In this document: positions 51,576-59,901 of the stretch, piece by piece
Position numbering within the stretch: the stretch's first letter is position 1
How the letters are laid out: each line of letters starts with the position of its first letter
Assembly: GCA_947303715.1 (NCBI GenBank)
Contig: CAMYYY010000003.1
Location: forward strand, 1-64,000
Reading direction: 5' to 3'
DNA: 64,000 nucleotides
Origin: an uncultured Bacteroidales bacterium
GTDB taxonomy: Bacteria; Bacteroidota; Bacteroidia; Bacteroidales; Bacteroidaceae
Notes under the pieces: generated by a model
Databases searched by the model: none
What the model was told of the DNA's origin: nothing
Seen by the model: the letters and a program-made list of their open reading frames with translations, nothing else
Position numbers and translations under genes: made by a program

Positions 51576-52528
51576 AGGCTCGGATTTTCGGACGCCTCCT
51601 TGGGCGCGGTTTCAACGGTAGGGATAACGACTTGGACGGGCTCAACGGCAGGAGCTGCAGCGTCTGCATTCGGAGCGACTGGAGCTTCTGCTTTCGGCTT
51701 GCGTGGCGGGAAGTTCATGGCTATAATGGAGCCCTGCGGACAAGCCTCTTCGCACTTGCGGCAGAGACGGCACTTCGTCGGGTCGATGTAGGCAAGGTTG
51801 TTCTCTAATGTGATGGCTTCGAACTCGCAAGTCTTTACGCATTTGCCGCAGCCAATACAGGCAGCGGCGCACGCCTTTTTCGCGACGGGACCTTTTTCCT
51901 TGTTGACACAGCGCACTACCATCCGACGGCCTTTCTTGCCCATCGGACGGAGTTCGATGATGTTTCTCGGACAAGCCTTTGTGCAAGCCCCGCAAGCGGT
52001 ACACTTTGTTTCGTCTACCTCGGGCAGGCCTGTTTCAGGATTCATGTGGATGGCGTCAAACGGACAAGCGGCTACACAATCGCCACAGCCCAGACAGCCG
52101 AAGAAACAGCCCGTTTCGCCGCCTGCCGTGTTGTGGGCAATACGGCATGTGTGGACGCCGTCGTACTGCACCGTACGGGGGCGGTTGGCGCAAGTCCCGT
52201 TGCAGCGCACGACGGCTACTCGCTGTTCACCTGCCTCAGCCGTCATGCCAAGAATTTCAGCCACTTTCTCCATTACCGGCTGACCGCCCACCGGACAGAG
52301 CTTACCTTCCAGCGAGCCTTCCCCAGCTGCCTTGACGCAGGCCTCAGCAAAGCCGCCACAGCCTGGGAAGCCACAGCCGCCACAATTGGCCTGAGGTAAC
52401 ACCTCGGCCACTTGAGCAATGCGCGGGTCTTCCTCAACGGCAAACTTCTTTGCTATCAGGAACAGTACCGCAGCCAATACCAGGCCCAGCACTCCCAACG
52501 CAATTACTGCTACTAAAATTACATTCAT
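51572..52528 (-). CDS. rnfB: Rnf complex subunit RnfB
   Basis: The ferredoxin-interacting subunit. One N-terminal helix is followed by the 4Fe-S domain 'ANCGGCGFPGCGGFAEACVK' and then four ferredoxin-type motifs ('CLGCGDCVAACP', 'CTACGACTKACP', 'CIGCGKCVKTC', 'CRLCRKCEEACP'), the extended form seen in Bacteroidales. The last ~35 residues are Ala/Pro/Val-rich and probably disordered. It is followed by the 4-bp overlap with rnfC. Confidence 0.94.
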   Translation of the reverse strand: MNVILVAVIALGVLGLVLAAVLFLIAKKFAVEEDPRIAQVAEVLPQANCGGCGFPGCGGFAEACVKAAGEGSLEGKLCPVGGQPVMEKVAEILGMTAEAGEQRVAVVRCNGTCANRPRTVQYDGVHTCRIAHNTAGGETGCFFGCLGCGDCVAACPFDAIHMNPETGLPEVDETKCTACGACTKACPRNIIELRPMGKKGRRMVVRCVNKEKGPVAKKACAAACIGCGKCVKTCEFEAITLENNLAYIDPTKCRLCRKCEEACPQGSIIAMNFPPRKPKAEAPVAPNADAAAPAVEPVQVVIPTVETAPKEASENPSL

Positions 52529-52553
52529 AACCTATTGTTTTTATTTCTGAAAT

Positions 52554-52973
52554 TTATTCATCTACAACGTGGAAAGAAAAAACCGTACGAAGCCTGTCCT
52601 TGAAAAAGCTGAGTCCGATGTACCACGCGGCTACTGCAGCTACACCAGCTAATGCGCTGACAGGCTCGCTGGCATCAGTCAGTTTTGTGGCAAGAACTAT
52701 AACTGCTATCAGCAGCACCAAAGGATAGAGAAATGCCAGTCGAACGGCTTTCATACCGTACTTTGATGTTCCCTCTATTGTCACCCTTTGTCCGACGGAG
52801 AAACGTCCCACATCAGATGCTGTTGCTTCAATCAATTTCTCTTTACTTTCTGCAGCGTGGCACAAACCTCGCGCACCGCAAGCTGCGCAGGCCGATGTCT
52901 GCACAATGCGTACCATCAACTTGCTCGCTTCCACGCTCTCCACAACACCTGAATGTCGTATCTTTCCTGCCAT
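52554..52973 (-). CDS. rseC: RseC/MucC-family positive regulator (SoxR-reducing system)
   Basis: A 139-residue membrane protein with a Cys cluster near the N-terminus ('SACAACGARGLC') and two helices at about 78-120. RseC proteins occur with Rnf/Rsx genes, in E. coli within the SoxR-reducing system. As first gene of the Rnf operon it may help assemble or tune the complex. The role in Bacteroidales has not been shown as far as I know. Confidence 0.87.
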   Translation of the reverse strand: MAGKIRHSGVVESVEASKLMVRIVQTSACAACGARGLCHAAESKEKLIEATASDVGRFSVGQRVTIEGTSKYGMKAVRLAFLYPLVLLIAVIVLATKLTDASEPVSALAGVAAVAAWYIGLSFFKDRLRTVFSFHVVDE

Positions 52974-53023
52974 CAGACTACTCTTTTCCTGCCTTCAGCC
53001 CCTTTAACGGTACATTTAGCGTG

Positions 53024-53057
53024 CGAAGTTACTACTATCTGCGCGAAACACCAAATT
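53024..53057 (-). promoter_or_regulatory. Candidate promoter of the rseC-rnf operon
   Basis: On the minus strand, TAACTTCG (53024-53031), one base off consensus, follows 'aatttggtgtttcgcgc', similar to the other -33 regions. It lies about 50 bp before rseC. Confidence 0.5.
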
Positions 53058-53145
53058 TATTTCCTTTTTTCTGTTGTTTTTCCATGTTTTGTGTAAGGGA
53101 AATTTTTTCTTCGTACTTTTGCTTTTTTTTCTAAAATATATGATG

Positions 53146-53181
53146 TATCTTTGCGGTTGAAATGAAAAATGTTTATCTTTG
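53146..53181 (+). promoter_or_regulatory. Promoter region of tatA
   Basis: Two copies of TATCTTTG lie at 53146-53153 and 53174-53181. The TTTG of the first is 20 bp from the second, so it can serve as the -33 box. The ATG of tatA is 63 bp downstream. Confidence 0.75.
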
Positions 53182-53244
53182 CCCACGGAAAAGTTACTGA
53201 CAATTGAAAAACAAATAGTATAAACCTATAAAAAGTAGAAAATT

Positions 53245-53454
53245 ATGATTCAACCACTATTTCTCGGCAGTATCGGTATGCCGGAATTGATTATCATCTT
53301 CATTATTGTGTTGCTCCTATTCGGTGCAAAGAAAATACCTGAATTGATGAATGGGCTTGGCAAGGGAGTCAAGAGTTTCAAGAAAGGAATGAAGGAGGTA
53401 GAAGACGAAATAGAGAAAATCGATACCGATATCTCTGACGAATCTAAGAAGTAA
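53245..53454 (+). CDS. tatA: Twin-arginine translocase subunit TatA
   Basis: The pore-forming subunit of the Tat system, which exports folded proteins. The 69 residues hold one N-terminal helix, the '[13 protein letters not shown]' hinge, an amphipathic helix ('[19 protein letters not shown]') and a short acidic/basic tail. tatC lies 3.5 kb downstream on the same strand, with three exported-enzyme genes between them. Confidence 0.93.
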   Translation: MIQPLFLGSIGMPELIIIFIIVLLLFGAKKIPELMNGLGKGVKSFKKGMKEVEDEIEKIDTDISDESKK

Positions 53455-53510
53455 ATCCAAACAAAAAGACTGATACCATTTTTTTATTAACTTTATTAAT
53501 CCAATTCCGT

Positions 53511-54998
53511 ATGTCAGAAAAAATTTCGAGAAGGGAATTCCTTCAGCGTGGTACGGCAGCAGCTATCGGCCTGACCGTAGTTCCTAACACCATTTTGGGC
53601 AAGAGCCATGCACACATCGCACCCAGTGACAAACTGAACATTGCAGGTGTCGGTGTCGGAGGCATGGGTAATGCTAACCTCCGCAACATGGAGAGGACGG
53701 ACAACATCGTCGCTCTCTGCGATGTCGACTGGGATTATGCAAAGGATGCCTTTGGACGTCATCCCCAAGCTAAGAAGTACAGAGATTTCCGCAAGATGTA
53801 TGACGAGATGGGCAAGAGCATCGATGCCGTGCTCGTCGCTACTCCCGACCACACCCATGCCATCGTGGCTGCCAATGCCATCGCAATGGGCAAGCACGTC
53901 TATGTGCAGAAACCGTTGACCCACACCGTCTATGAATCACGTTTGCTCACCAACTTGGCAAAGAAGTATCAGGTGGCTACGCAGATGGGTAACCAGGGTG
54001 CTTCATCCGAAGACTCCGACCTCGTTTGCGAATGGATATGGAACGGCGAGATTGGCGAAGTCACCCGCGTGGACTGCGCTACCGACCGTCCTCTCTGGCC
54101 GCAAGGTCTGAATACTCCTACCGAAAGAATGCCTATTCCTTGGGGACTTGGCGGCCCTGAAGGTTGGGATCTCTTCCTTGGTCCGGCTAAGTATCGTCCT
54201 TACAATCGTGCCTACCATCCTTGGGATTGGCGTGGCTGGTGGGACTATGGCACGGGTGCTCTCGGCGATATGGCTTGCCACATCATGCAGGTTGCCTTCA
54301 AGTCGCTGAATCTGCTCTATCCGATTAGCGCTGAGGGTTGCTCCACTCCGTTGTTCCCCGACTGTGCCCCCAACGCCCAGCATGTTAAGATTACTTATCC
54401 CGCCCGCAAGAAGTTCCACAAGGTCAACATGCCTCAGGTGGAAATCCACTGGTATGACGGCGGTCTGCTGCCCGAGTTCCCGAAGGGCTGGGAGGCTGGC
54501 AAGAGCCTCATGCGCGAAGGCGGTGGCGTCACCATCTTCCATGGTACGAAGGACACCCTCGTCTGCGGTTGCTATGGCCAGAAGCCGTTCCTCGTCTCCG
54601 GCCGCGTGCCCAAGGCTCCGCAGGTGGAGCGTCGTGTCGGCACCAGCCACGAGCAGGATTGGATCCGTGCCTGCAAGGAGAGCCCCGAAAATCGTGTTCC
54701 CACCAAGAGCGACTTCGCATTCAGCGGCCCGTTCAATGAAATGGTTGTGATGGGTGTGCTTGCCGTACGTCTGCAGGGCCTGAACCGTCCTCTCCAGTGG
54801 GATGGCCTCAACATGCGCTTCACCAACATCGGCGAGAACGAGGAGCTGAACCTGAAGCAGACCGAGATGAAGGTTATCGACGGCGACCCGAAGATGACAA
54901 CCATCGACCACAAGGTCAATGCAATGGCCTACGCACAGGAACTCATCAAGCACACCTATCGTGAAGGTTGGACGCTGCCTGATATGCCTACGTTTTAG
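53511..54998 (+). CDS. Tat-exported Gfo/Idh/MocA family oxidoreductase
   Basis: A sugar oxidoreductase with a twin-arginine signal 'SRREFLQRGTAAAIGLTVVP'. The Rossmann motif is 'AGVGVGGMGNANLRNM', and the conserved EKP-like segment reads 'HVYVQKPLTHT'. The 495 residues include a large C-terminal beta-sheet domain. Folded export fits a tightly bound NAD cofactor. Members encoded with DUF1080 and TIM-barrel epimerase genes oxidise the C3 hydroxyl of glycosides; that function is inferred here from the neighbours. It is the obvious cargo for the Tat genes around it. Confidence 0.88.
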   Translation: MSEKISRREFLQRGTAAAIGLTVVPNTILGKSHAHIAPSDKLNIAGVGVGGMGNANLRNMERTDNIVALCDVDWDYAKDAFGRHPQAKKYRDFRKMYDEMGKSIDAVLVATPDHTHAIVAANAIAMGKHVYVQKPLTHTVYESRLLTNLAKKYQVATQMGNQGASSEDSDLVCEWIWNGEIGEVTRVDCATDRPLWPQGLNTPTERMPIPWGLGGPEGWDLFLGPAKYRPYNRAYHPWDWRGWWDYGTGALGDMACHIMQVAFKSLNLLYPISAEGCSTPLFPDCAPNAQHVKITYPARKKFHKVNMPQVEIHWYDGGLLPEFPKGWEAGKSLMREGGGVTIFHGTKDTLVCGCYGQKPFLVSGRVPKAPQVERRVGTSHEQDWIRACKESPENRVPTKSDFAFSGPFNEMVVMGVLAVRLQGLNRPLQWDGLNMRFTNIGENEELNLKQTEMKVIDGDPKMTTIDHKVNAMAYAQELIKHTYREGWTLPDMPTF

Positions 54999-55057
54999 TA
55001 TTGTGACTAGTCTAATCGCATAAGACATTATACCTTATTAATAATAAAGAAAAGACA

Positions 55058-55873
55058 ATGAAAAAATTCATTTTCGTATTAGCTTGCATGAGCCTTGCTC
55101 TGCTCGCTATTTCCTGTGGCAACAAACCAAAGGAATCCAAGAAGGAGGTCGCCTTTGAAGTGGCTGGAAAGCAGTTTACGGTTGATAAGGACGGCTATGT
55201 CACCATCTTTGACGGCAAGTCGCTCGATGGTTGGCGCGGTTACGGTAAGGATCATGTTCCCTCACGCTGGGGTATCGTTGACGGTTGCCTTGCATTCAAG
55301 GGCAGCGGTACTGGCGAAGGTCAGACCAACGAGGGCGGCGACATCATTTTCGACCACAAGTTCAAGAACTTCACTCTCGAATTTGATTGGAAGGTCGAGA
55401 AAGGCTCTAACTCCGGTGTCTTCTACCTTGCACAGGAGGTTAAGACACCCGATGGCAAGCACTATGAACCCATTTACATCTCCGCTCCTGAGTATCAGAT
55501 TCTCGACAACGAGAACCATCCCGATGCACAGCTGGGTGTTGACGGTAACCGCAAGTCGGCTTCGTTGTATGATATGATTCCTGCTAAGCCTCAGAACGCT
55601 AAACCTTATGGTGAGTGGAATACAGCTAAGATCATGGTCTATAAAGGCACTGTCGTTCATGGCCAGAATGGTCAGAACGTCCTTGAGTATCACCTCTGGA
55701 CTCCGAAATGGACTGAGATGCTGCAGGCCAGCAAGTTCAGCGAGGAGGCTTGGCCCACCGCCTTCAAGCTCCTCAATAACTGCGGTGGTGACAACCACGA
55801 AGGCTTCATTGGCTTCCAGGATCATGGCGACAACGTCTATTTTCGTAACATCCGCGTTAAGCTGATGGACTAA
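55058..55873 (+). CDS. DUF1080 (3-keto-glycoside hydrolase/lyase-like) lipoprotein
   Basis: A 271-residue lipoprotein (lipobox 'LLAISC', Cys at about 21) with a concanavalin-like DUF1080 domain: 'FDGKSLDGWRGYGKD', 'WKVEKGSNSGVFYLAQE', 'YEPIYISAPEYQILDNENHP' and 'GFIGFQDHGDNVYFRNIRVK' are typical. DUF1080 proteins have been shown to cleave 3-keto-glycosides. Its place after an oxidoreductase gene supports a C3-oxidation route of glycoside breakdown outside the cytoplasm. The exact substrate is unknown. Confidence 0.87.
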   Translation: MKKFIFVLACMSLALLAISCGNKPKESKKEVAFEVAGKQFTVDKDGYVTIFDGKSLDGWRGYGKDHVPSRWGIVDGCLAFKGSGTGEGQTNEGGDIIFDHKFKNFTLEFDWKVEKGSNSGVFYLAQEVKTPDGKHYEPIYISAPEYQILDNENHPDAQLGVDGNRKSASLYDMIPAKPQNAKPYGEWNTAKIMVYKGTVVHGQNGQNVLEYHLWTPKWTEMLQASKFSEEAWPTAFKLLNNCGGDNHEGFIGFQDHGDNVYFRNIRVKLMD

Positions 55874-55886
55874 ATCCAGGACAGTT

Positions 55887-56768
55887 ATGAAAAAATCATT
55901 GTCAATACTTCTTCTTCTCGTGCTTGCAGCTCCCACTTTCGTGAGCTGCGGCACGAGCCAGAAGGCTCCTCAGAAGAAGGAACTGGGTCTGCAGTTCTAC
56001 TCCATGCGCGACACATTGTTCCGCTCCAAAGGTAACTATCTGCCCATCATGGAGCAGGTGGCTTCGTGGGGCTACACCACGCTTGAAGCAGCTGGCTACG
56101 ATAACGGCAAGTTCTACGGCAGTACGCCCGAAGAGTTCAAGGCAAATGCTGAGAAGGCTGGCTTGAAGCTCCTCTCCTCGCACGCTGGCCGTGGTCTGAG
56201 TCGTGAGGAATTGGCTGCCCATGACTTTACCGCTGCTATGGAATGGTGGAAAACAGCTATTGCCGCCCACAAGGCTGCGGGCATGAGCTACATCGTTACC
56301 GCTGGTATTGGAGTGCCTGAGACTATTGCCGACCTGCAGACCTATTGCGACTACTTCAATGAGGTGGGCAAGATGTGTGCTGCTGAGGGCATCCAGTATG
56401 GCTATCACAATCACTCGCACGAGTTCCGCAGAGTAGAAGGCAAGGTCATGTACGACTACATGATTGAGCACACCGACCCGAAGTATGTCTTATTCGAGAT
56501 GGACGTCTATTGGGCCAACATGGGTGGAGCTGCTCCCGTGAACTACTTCAAGCGCTATCCGGGCCGTTTCAAACTGCTCCATATCAAGGATGAGTGCACG
56601 CTTGGCGAAAGCGGCATGGTGGGCTTCGACGCCATCTTTAACCATGCAGACGAGGCCGGACTTGAGCACCTTATCGTCGAGGTGGAGTGTGATCCGTACC
56701 CCAGCGTTAAGGAGAGTGCTGACTACTTGCTCAACGCTCCTTGGGTAAAAGCATCGTACGCAAAGTAA
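55887..56768 (+). CDS. Sugar phosphate isomerase/epimerase-like TIM-barrel lipoprotein
   Basis: A 293-residue AP-endonuclease-2-type TIM barrel. The signal peptide ends in the lipobox 'TFVSC'. Metal-binding positions are suggested by 'YGYHNHSHEF', 'LFEMDVYWANMGG', 'LLHIKDE' and 'LIVEVECDPYPS'. In 3-keto-glycoside clusters such proteins act on the keto-sugar or its lyase product. It is 13 bp from the DUF1080 gene, so the three enzymes are almost certainly co-transcribed. Confidence 0.86.
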   Translation: MKKSLSILLLLVLAAPTFVSCGTSQKAPQKKELGLQFYSMRDTLFRSKGNYLPIMEQVASWGYTTLEAAGYDNGKFYGSTPEEFKANAEKAGLKLLSSHAGRGLSREELAAHDFTAAMEWWKTAIAAHKAAGMSYIVTAGIGVPETIADLQTYCDYFNEVGKMCAAEGIQYGYHNHSHEFRRVEGKVMYDYMIEHTDPKYVLFEMDVYWANMGGAAPVNYFKRYPGRFKLLHIKDECTLGESGMVGFDAIFNHADEAGLEHLIVEVECDPYPSVKESADYLLNAPWVKASYAK

Positions 56769-56782
56769 TAACTTTTTTATCT

Positions 56783-56888
56783 TGGAGTTCAGGAGTTGCA
56801 GTAGTTCAGGAGTTGCAGACAATAGTATAGGAATCCGCATACAGGACATTGGTCTGCGCTCCTGTAACTCCTGAAACTCCTGAACTCC
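56783..56888. repeat. GGAGTTCA inverted-arm element, copy 3
   Basis: 'ggagttcaggagttgcag' arms face 'ctcctgaactcc' arms. The core 'aatagtataggaatccgcat' is inverted relative to copies 1 and 2. It lies between the epimerase gene and tatC. Confidence 0.8.
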
Positions 56889-56941
56889 ATATTATTTAAC
56901 TCTTAATTCTTAACTTTTTTAATTCTATATCAAAAAGTATC

Positions 56942-57754
56942 GTGGACGAGAAGTCAATGTCCTTTTGGGATCATTTGGAGGTCTTTCGCGGGTCGTTGGT
57001 CCGCATAGTCGTCGTTCTGTTGGTCTTCATGGTCATCAGTTTCATTGCTATGCCTTATATCTATACTCCCGTTATCCTCGGTCCTACTCACGGTGACTTC
57101 TTTCTCTATCGGCTGCTGCCTATCTTCAAACCCGATTTTTCCTGCGAGCTCATCAATATTAATGTGGCCTCGCAGTTTATGACTCACGTCACCACCTCCT
57201 TCTGGCTGGCACTTGTCCTTTCGTTTCCTATCCTTATCTGGGAATTGTGGAAATTCGTCAGCCCTGCGCTCTATAAAAACGAGTCACGTCCCGTCGGCTT
57301 CGCCTTCCTTTTCGGCACCGGCATGTTCTATCTGGGTTGCCTCATCAGCTATTGCATCATTTTCCCCTTTATGTTTCGTTTCTTGACGGAGTACGAACTC
57401 AGTAGCGAGATTACCAACCAGATAAACCTCAATTCCTATATGCACAATTTCCTGATGATGATTTTCGTCATAGGACTTGTGTTCGAGCTGCCTTTGCTCA
57501 TCTGGGTGCTGTCCAAGCTGGGCATTATCGACCGTTCCTTCCTTCGCAAATACCGTCGCCACGCCATTGTCATTTTGTTGGTGCTGGCTGCTATCATAAC
57601 CCCTTCAGGCGACCCCTTCACGCTGATGGTTACCTTCACGCCTCTCTATCTTCTCTATGAACTCGGCATCGTCCTCGCTCGTAAGCCTGAACCTGAGGAG
57701 CCTGACGAGGATGAGAAGGAGGAGTCTGACAAAACGCCTGTAAAGACGGAATAG
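56942..57754 (+). CDS. tatC: Twin-arginine translocase subunit TatC
   Basis: The six-helix receptor of the Tat system. The N-terminal 'SFWDHLEVFRGSLVR' corresponds to the HLxELR signal-binding motif, and 'GLVFELPLLIWVLSKLGI' is the conserved FExP region. The start is GTG. The 270 residues end in an acidic tail. It is encoded after the three exported enzymes rather than next to tatA. Confidence 0.94.
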   Translation: MDEKSMSFWDHLEVFRGSLVRIVVVLLVFMVISFIAMPYIYTPVILGPTHGDFFLYRLLPIFKPDFSCELININVASQFMTHVTTSFWLALVLSFPILIWELWKFVSPALYKNESRPVGFAFLFGTGMFYLGCLISYCIIFPFMFRFLTEYELSSEITNQINLNSYMHNFLMMIFVIGLVFELPLLIWVLSKLGIIDRSFLRKYRRHAIVILLVLAAIITPSGDPFTLMVTFTPLYLLYELGIVLARKPEPEEPDEDEKEESDKTPVKTE

Positions 57755-57846
57755 TTTTTTAGTTAAGAATTAAGAGTTAAGAGTTAAGAAAGATAGTGCT
57801 GCTATCGATATGCATAGCAACCGTAGCCTTTTTTCTTGACTCCTTA

Positions 57847-59244
57847 TCAGTTTTTAACTTCTCGTTTTATTCGTCCTGTGGCGGCAACAATCACGCTCGT
57901 TACGGGCGAGAGGTAATTGAAGAAGCAGTAGGGGAGGTAAGCAAGCGTGGCAACGCCGAGTACGGTACTCTGCACCAAACCACACGTGTTCCAAGGAACC
58001 AGCACGCTGGTGACGGTAGCGCCGTCCTCGCAGGTGCGGCTCAACAAGCGCGTTTCATATCCACGCTCGCGATAGACATCCTTAAAGAGGGAGCTGGTAA
58101 GGATAATGCTCAGGAACTGGTCTGCCATAGCAATATTGCAGAAAATGCCCGTCAGAACGGTAGATGCTATCAGGGATGCCGTTCCGCGAACGAAGTGGAG
58201 CAGAATCTCCATCATGTCGCGCAGCACCCCCGTAGCCGTGACAACACCACCAAAGACCTGCGCGCAGATGATAAGCCACACGGTAGGCATCATGCCTGCC
58301 ATGCCGCTCGTATGCACCAGCTTGTCCAATGCCGGAACTCTTGTCTGTATCTGTGTGGAGCCGTAGATGACCTTCATGATGCCTTCGTACCAGCTTCCTT
58401 CCGCAATCTGGGCGATTAGCGTCGGCTGCCAGACGATAGCCACGATGGCTGCCATCAACGATGCCAGGAACAGCACCACCATAGCAGGCCAACGTCGGGC
58501 AATCATCACACCCGTCAGCACAGGCACCAGCAGGAGCCAAGGCGAAATCGTGAATGTCTCGTTCAGCTGGCTCAGGAATCCCACTTCGCTACTACCCTCC
58601 ACCTTCATCAGCAAGCCCGCTACCAAGAAGATGATTAGCGAAATGCAGAACGTAGGGATGGTAGTCTTCATCATGTAACGGATATGCGTGAACAACGGCG
58701 TGCCCGACACGCTGGATGCCAGCACCGTAGTGTCTGAGAGAGGGGAGAGTTTGTCGCCAAAGTAGGCTCCCGTAATGATGCTGCCTGCCACCCAGCCGTC
58801 GTCGAATCCGTGGGCACGTCCGATGCCCATCAGTGCCACGCCGATAGTAGCTACCGTAGTCCACGACGAGCCTACCATCACACTCACCAACGCGCAGAAC
58901 AGACTGCTGCTGACGAGAAACCATTCAGGACGCAGAATCTGGACACCATAGTAAATCATCGTGGGCACGATGCCCGATACCATCCACGTGCCGCCTATGG
59001 CACCTATCAGCAACAAGATGATGATGCTGGGCATACAGCTGGAAATCTTTGCCGTCATCTCGCGCTCCAGCGCCTCCCACTTTACCCGTCTCACCAGATA
59101 CCCCACCAGCGCGCAGACGGCAGAGGCCAAGAGCAACGAAACCTGCGTAGCTCCATCCAAGGCATCTGTGCCGAAGACCGATACACACGTCGCAATCAGC
59201 GCTATGAGTGCTGCAAAGGGAATCAACGAAAGATACTTCTTCAT
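57847..59244 (-). CDS. nhaC: NhaC-family Na+/H+ antiporter
   Basis: A 465-residue antiporter with about 11-12 helices. 'MVGSSWTTVATIGVALMGIG', 'GAYFGDKLSPLSDTTVLASS' and 'LVPWNTCGLVQSTVLGV' are characteristic of the NhaC family. I start at MKKYLSL (residue 11 of the tracked ORF) because the tracked start lies in the -7 box. Its promoter is nearly the same as that of the CPA2 antiporter gene. Substrates could include Na+/malate-lactate type exchange, as in relatives. Confidence 0.88.
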   Translation of the reverse strand: MKKYLSLIPFAALIALIATCVSVFGTDALDGATQVSLLLASAVCALVGYLVRRVKWEALEREMTAKISSCMPSIIILLLIGAIGGTWMVSGIVPTMIYYGVQILRPEWFLVSSSLFCALVSVMVGSSWTTVATIGVALMGIGRAHGFDDGWVAGSIITGAYFGDKLSPLSDTTVLASSVSGTPLFTHIRYMMKTTIPTFCISLIIFLVAGLLMKVEGSSEVGFLSQLNETFTISPWLLLVPVLTGVMIARRWPAMVVLFLASLMAAIVAIVWQPTLIAQIAEGSWYEGIMKVIYGSTQIQTRVPALDKLVHTSGMAGMMPTVWLIICAQVFGGVVTATGVLRDMMEILLHFVRGTASLIASTVLTGIFCNIAMADQFLSIILTSSLFKDVYRERGYETRLLSRTCEDGATVTSVLVPWNTCGLVQSTVLGVATLAYLPYCFFNYLSPVTSVIVAATGRIKREVKN

Positions 59245-59271
59245 ATCCTTGTCTCTTTCCAAATCTGCCGA

Positions 59272-59316
59272 CAAAGATAGGGTGAGCCGAGCGAAAAAGC
59301 AAATTTATTTGCATTT
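59272..59316 (-). promoter_or_regulatory. Promoter of nhaC with a dyad operator candidate
   Basis: On the minus strand, TTTG (59300-59303) and TATCTTTG (59272-59279) are 20 bp apart. Upstream lies 'gcaaataaatttgc', then 'tttttcgctcgg'. The same features precede the CPA2 gene. Confidence 0.8.
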
Positions 59317-59385
59317 TTCAGAGGCGATCCCTATCTAAAACGGGGCGAAGCTCCGTTAAAGATAGCGCAAGGCGAGCTGAGCAAG

Positions 59386-59520
59386 CCCCCCTATTTTATT
59401 CCCCTGCTCTATCCATTTATTCCCCTATTCTAAATTTTTATTCGCCTATTCTATTTTTTTATTTGCCTACTCTATTTATAAACAGCGCCCCTGTTTATAT
59501 AAACACGGGCGCTGTTTATA
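59386..59520. repeat. 21-bp direct-repeat array followed by a dyad pair
   Basis: Four units of the type 'attcccctattctaaattttt' start at 59398, 59419, 59440 and 59461, exactly 21 bp apart. Two AAACA/TGTTT dyads centred at 59488 and 59509 (again 21 bp) follow and together make a 44-bp palindrome at 59477-59520. The stretch 59245-59901 holds no gene. Confidence 0.8.
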
Positions 59521-59588
59521 AGAACCATCAAACGTCGGAAAAAAACGAAAGAACTATAGTGCTTTTTTCCGCGAAATCGCCGAAAACC

Positions 59589-59686
59589 GTGTAGATTGTG
59601 TAGATAGTGTAGATAAAACTCTCCATCTACACGCCCCAAACAACAATGATTCAGTCCAATACCTCGTTCGTGTAGATTGTGTAGAT
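59589..59686. repeat. GTGTAGATT repeat
   Basis: 'gtgtagat' occurs at 59589, 59598 and 59607 (9-bp step), inverted at about 59625-59632, and again twice at 59670-59686. Confidence 0.7.
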
Positions 59687-59760
59687 GTTTTACAAACTTT
59701 TTTTCAGATATTCAAAATTAGAGAAAAGATCAAAAATCTCAAAAAATATTTGAAAAATAA

Positions 59761-59792
59761 TTTGGTTTATAAAATAAACTGATTTATCTTTG
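59761..59792 (+). promoter_or_regulatory. Promoter of the membrane protein/regulator pair
   Basis: TTTG (59761-59764) and TATCTTTG (59785-59792) are 20 bp apart, about 110 bp before the likely ATG. Confidence 0.75.
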
Positions 59793-59901
59793 CGCCGTGA
59801 TTCGAACACAAAACCGCCAAACCGACTCTTTCTGCAGGAGGGAAGGGGAGGCAAAGAGAATTAAAAACAAAGTAGTTAAATCAAAAAAAAGAAAAGAAAC
59901 A

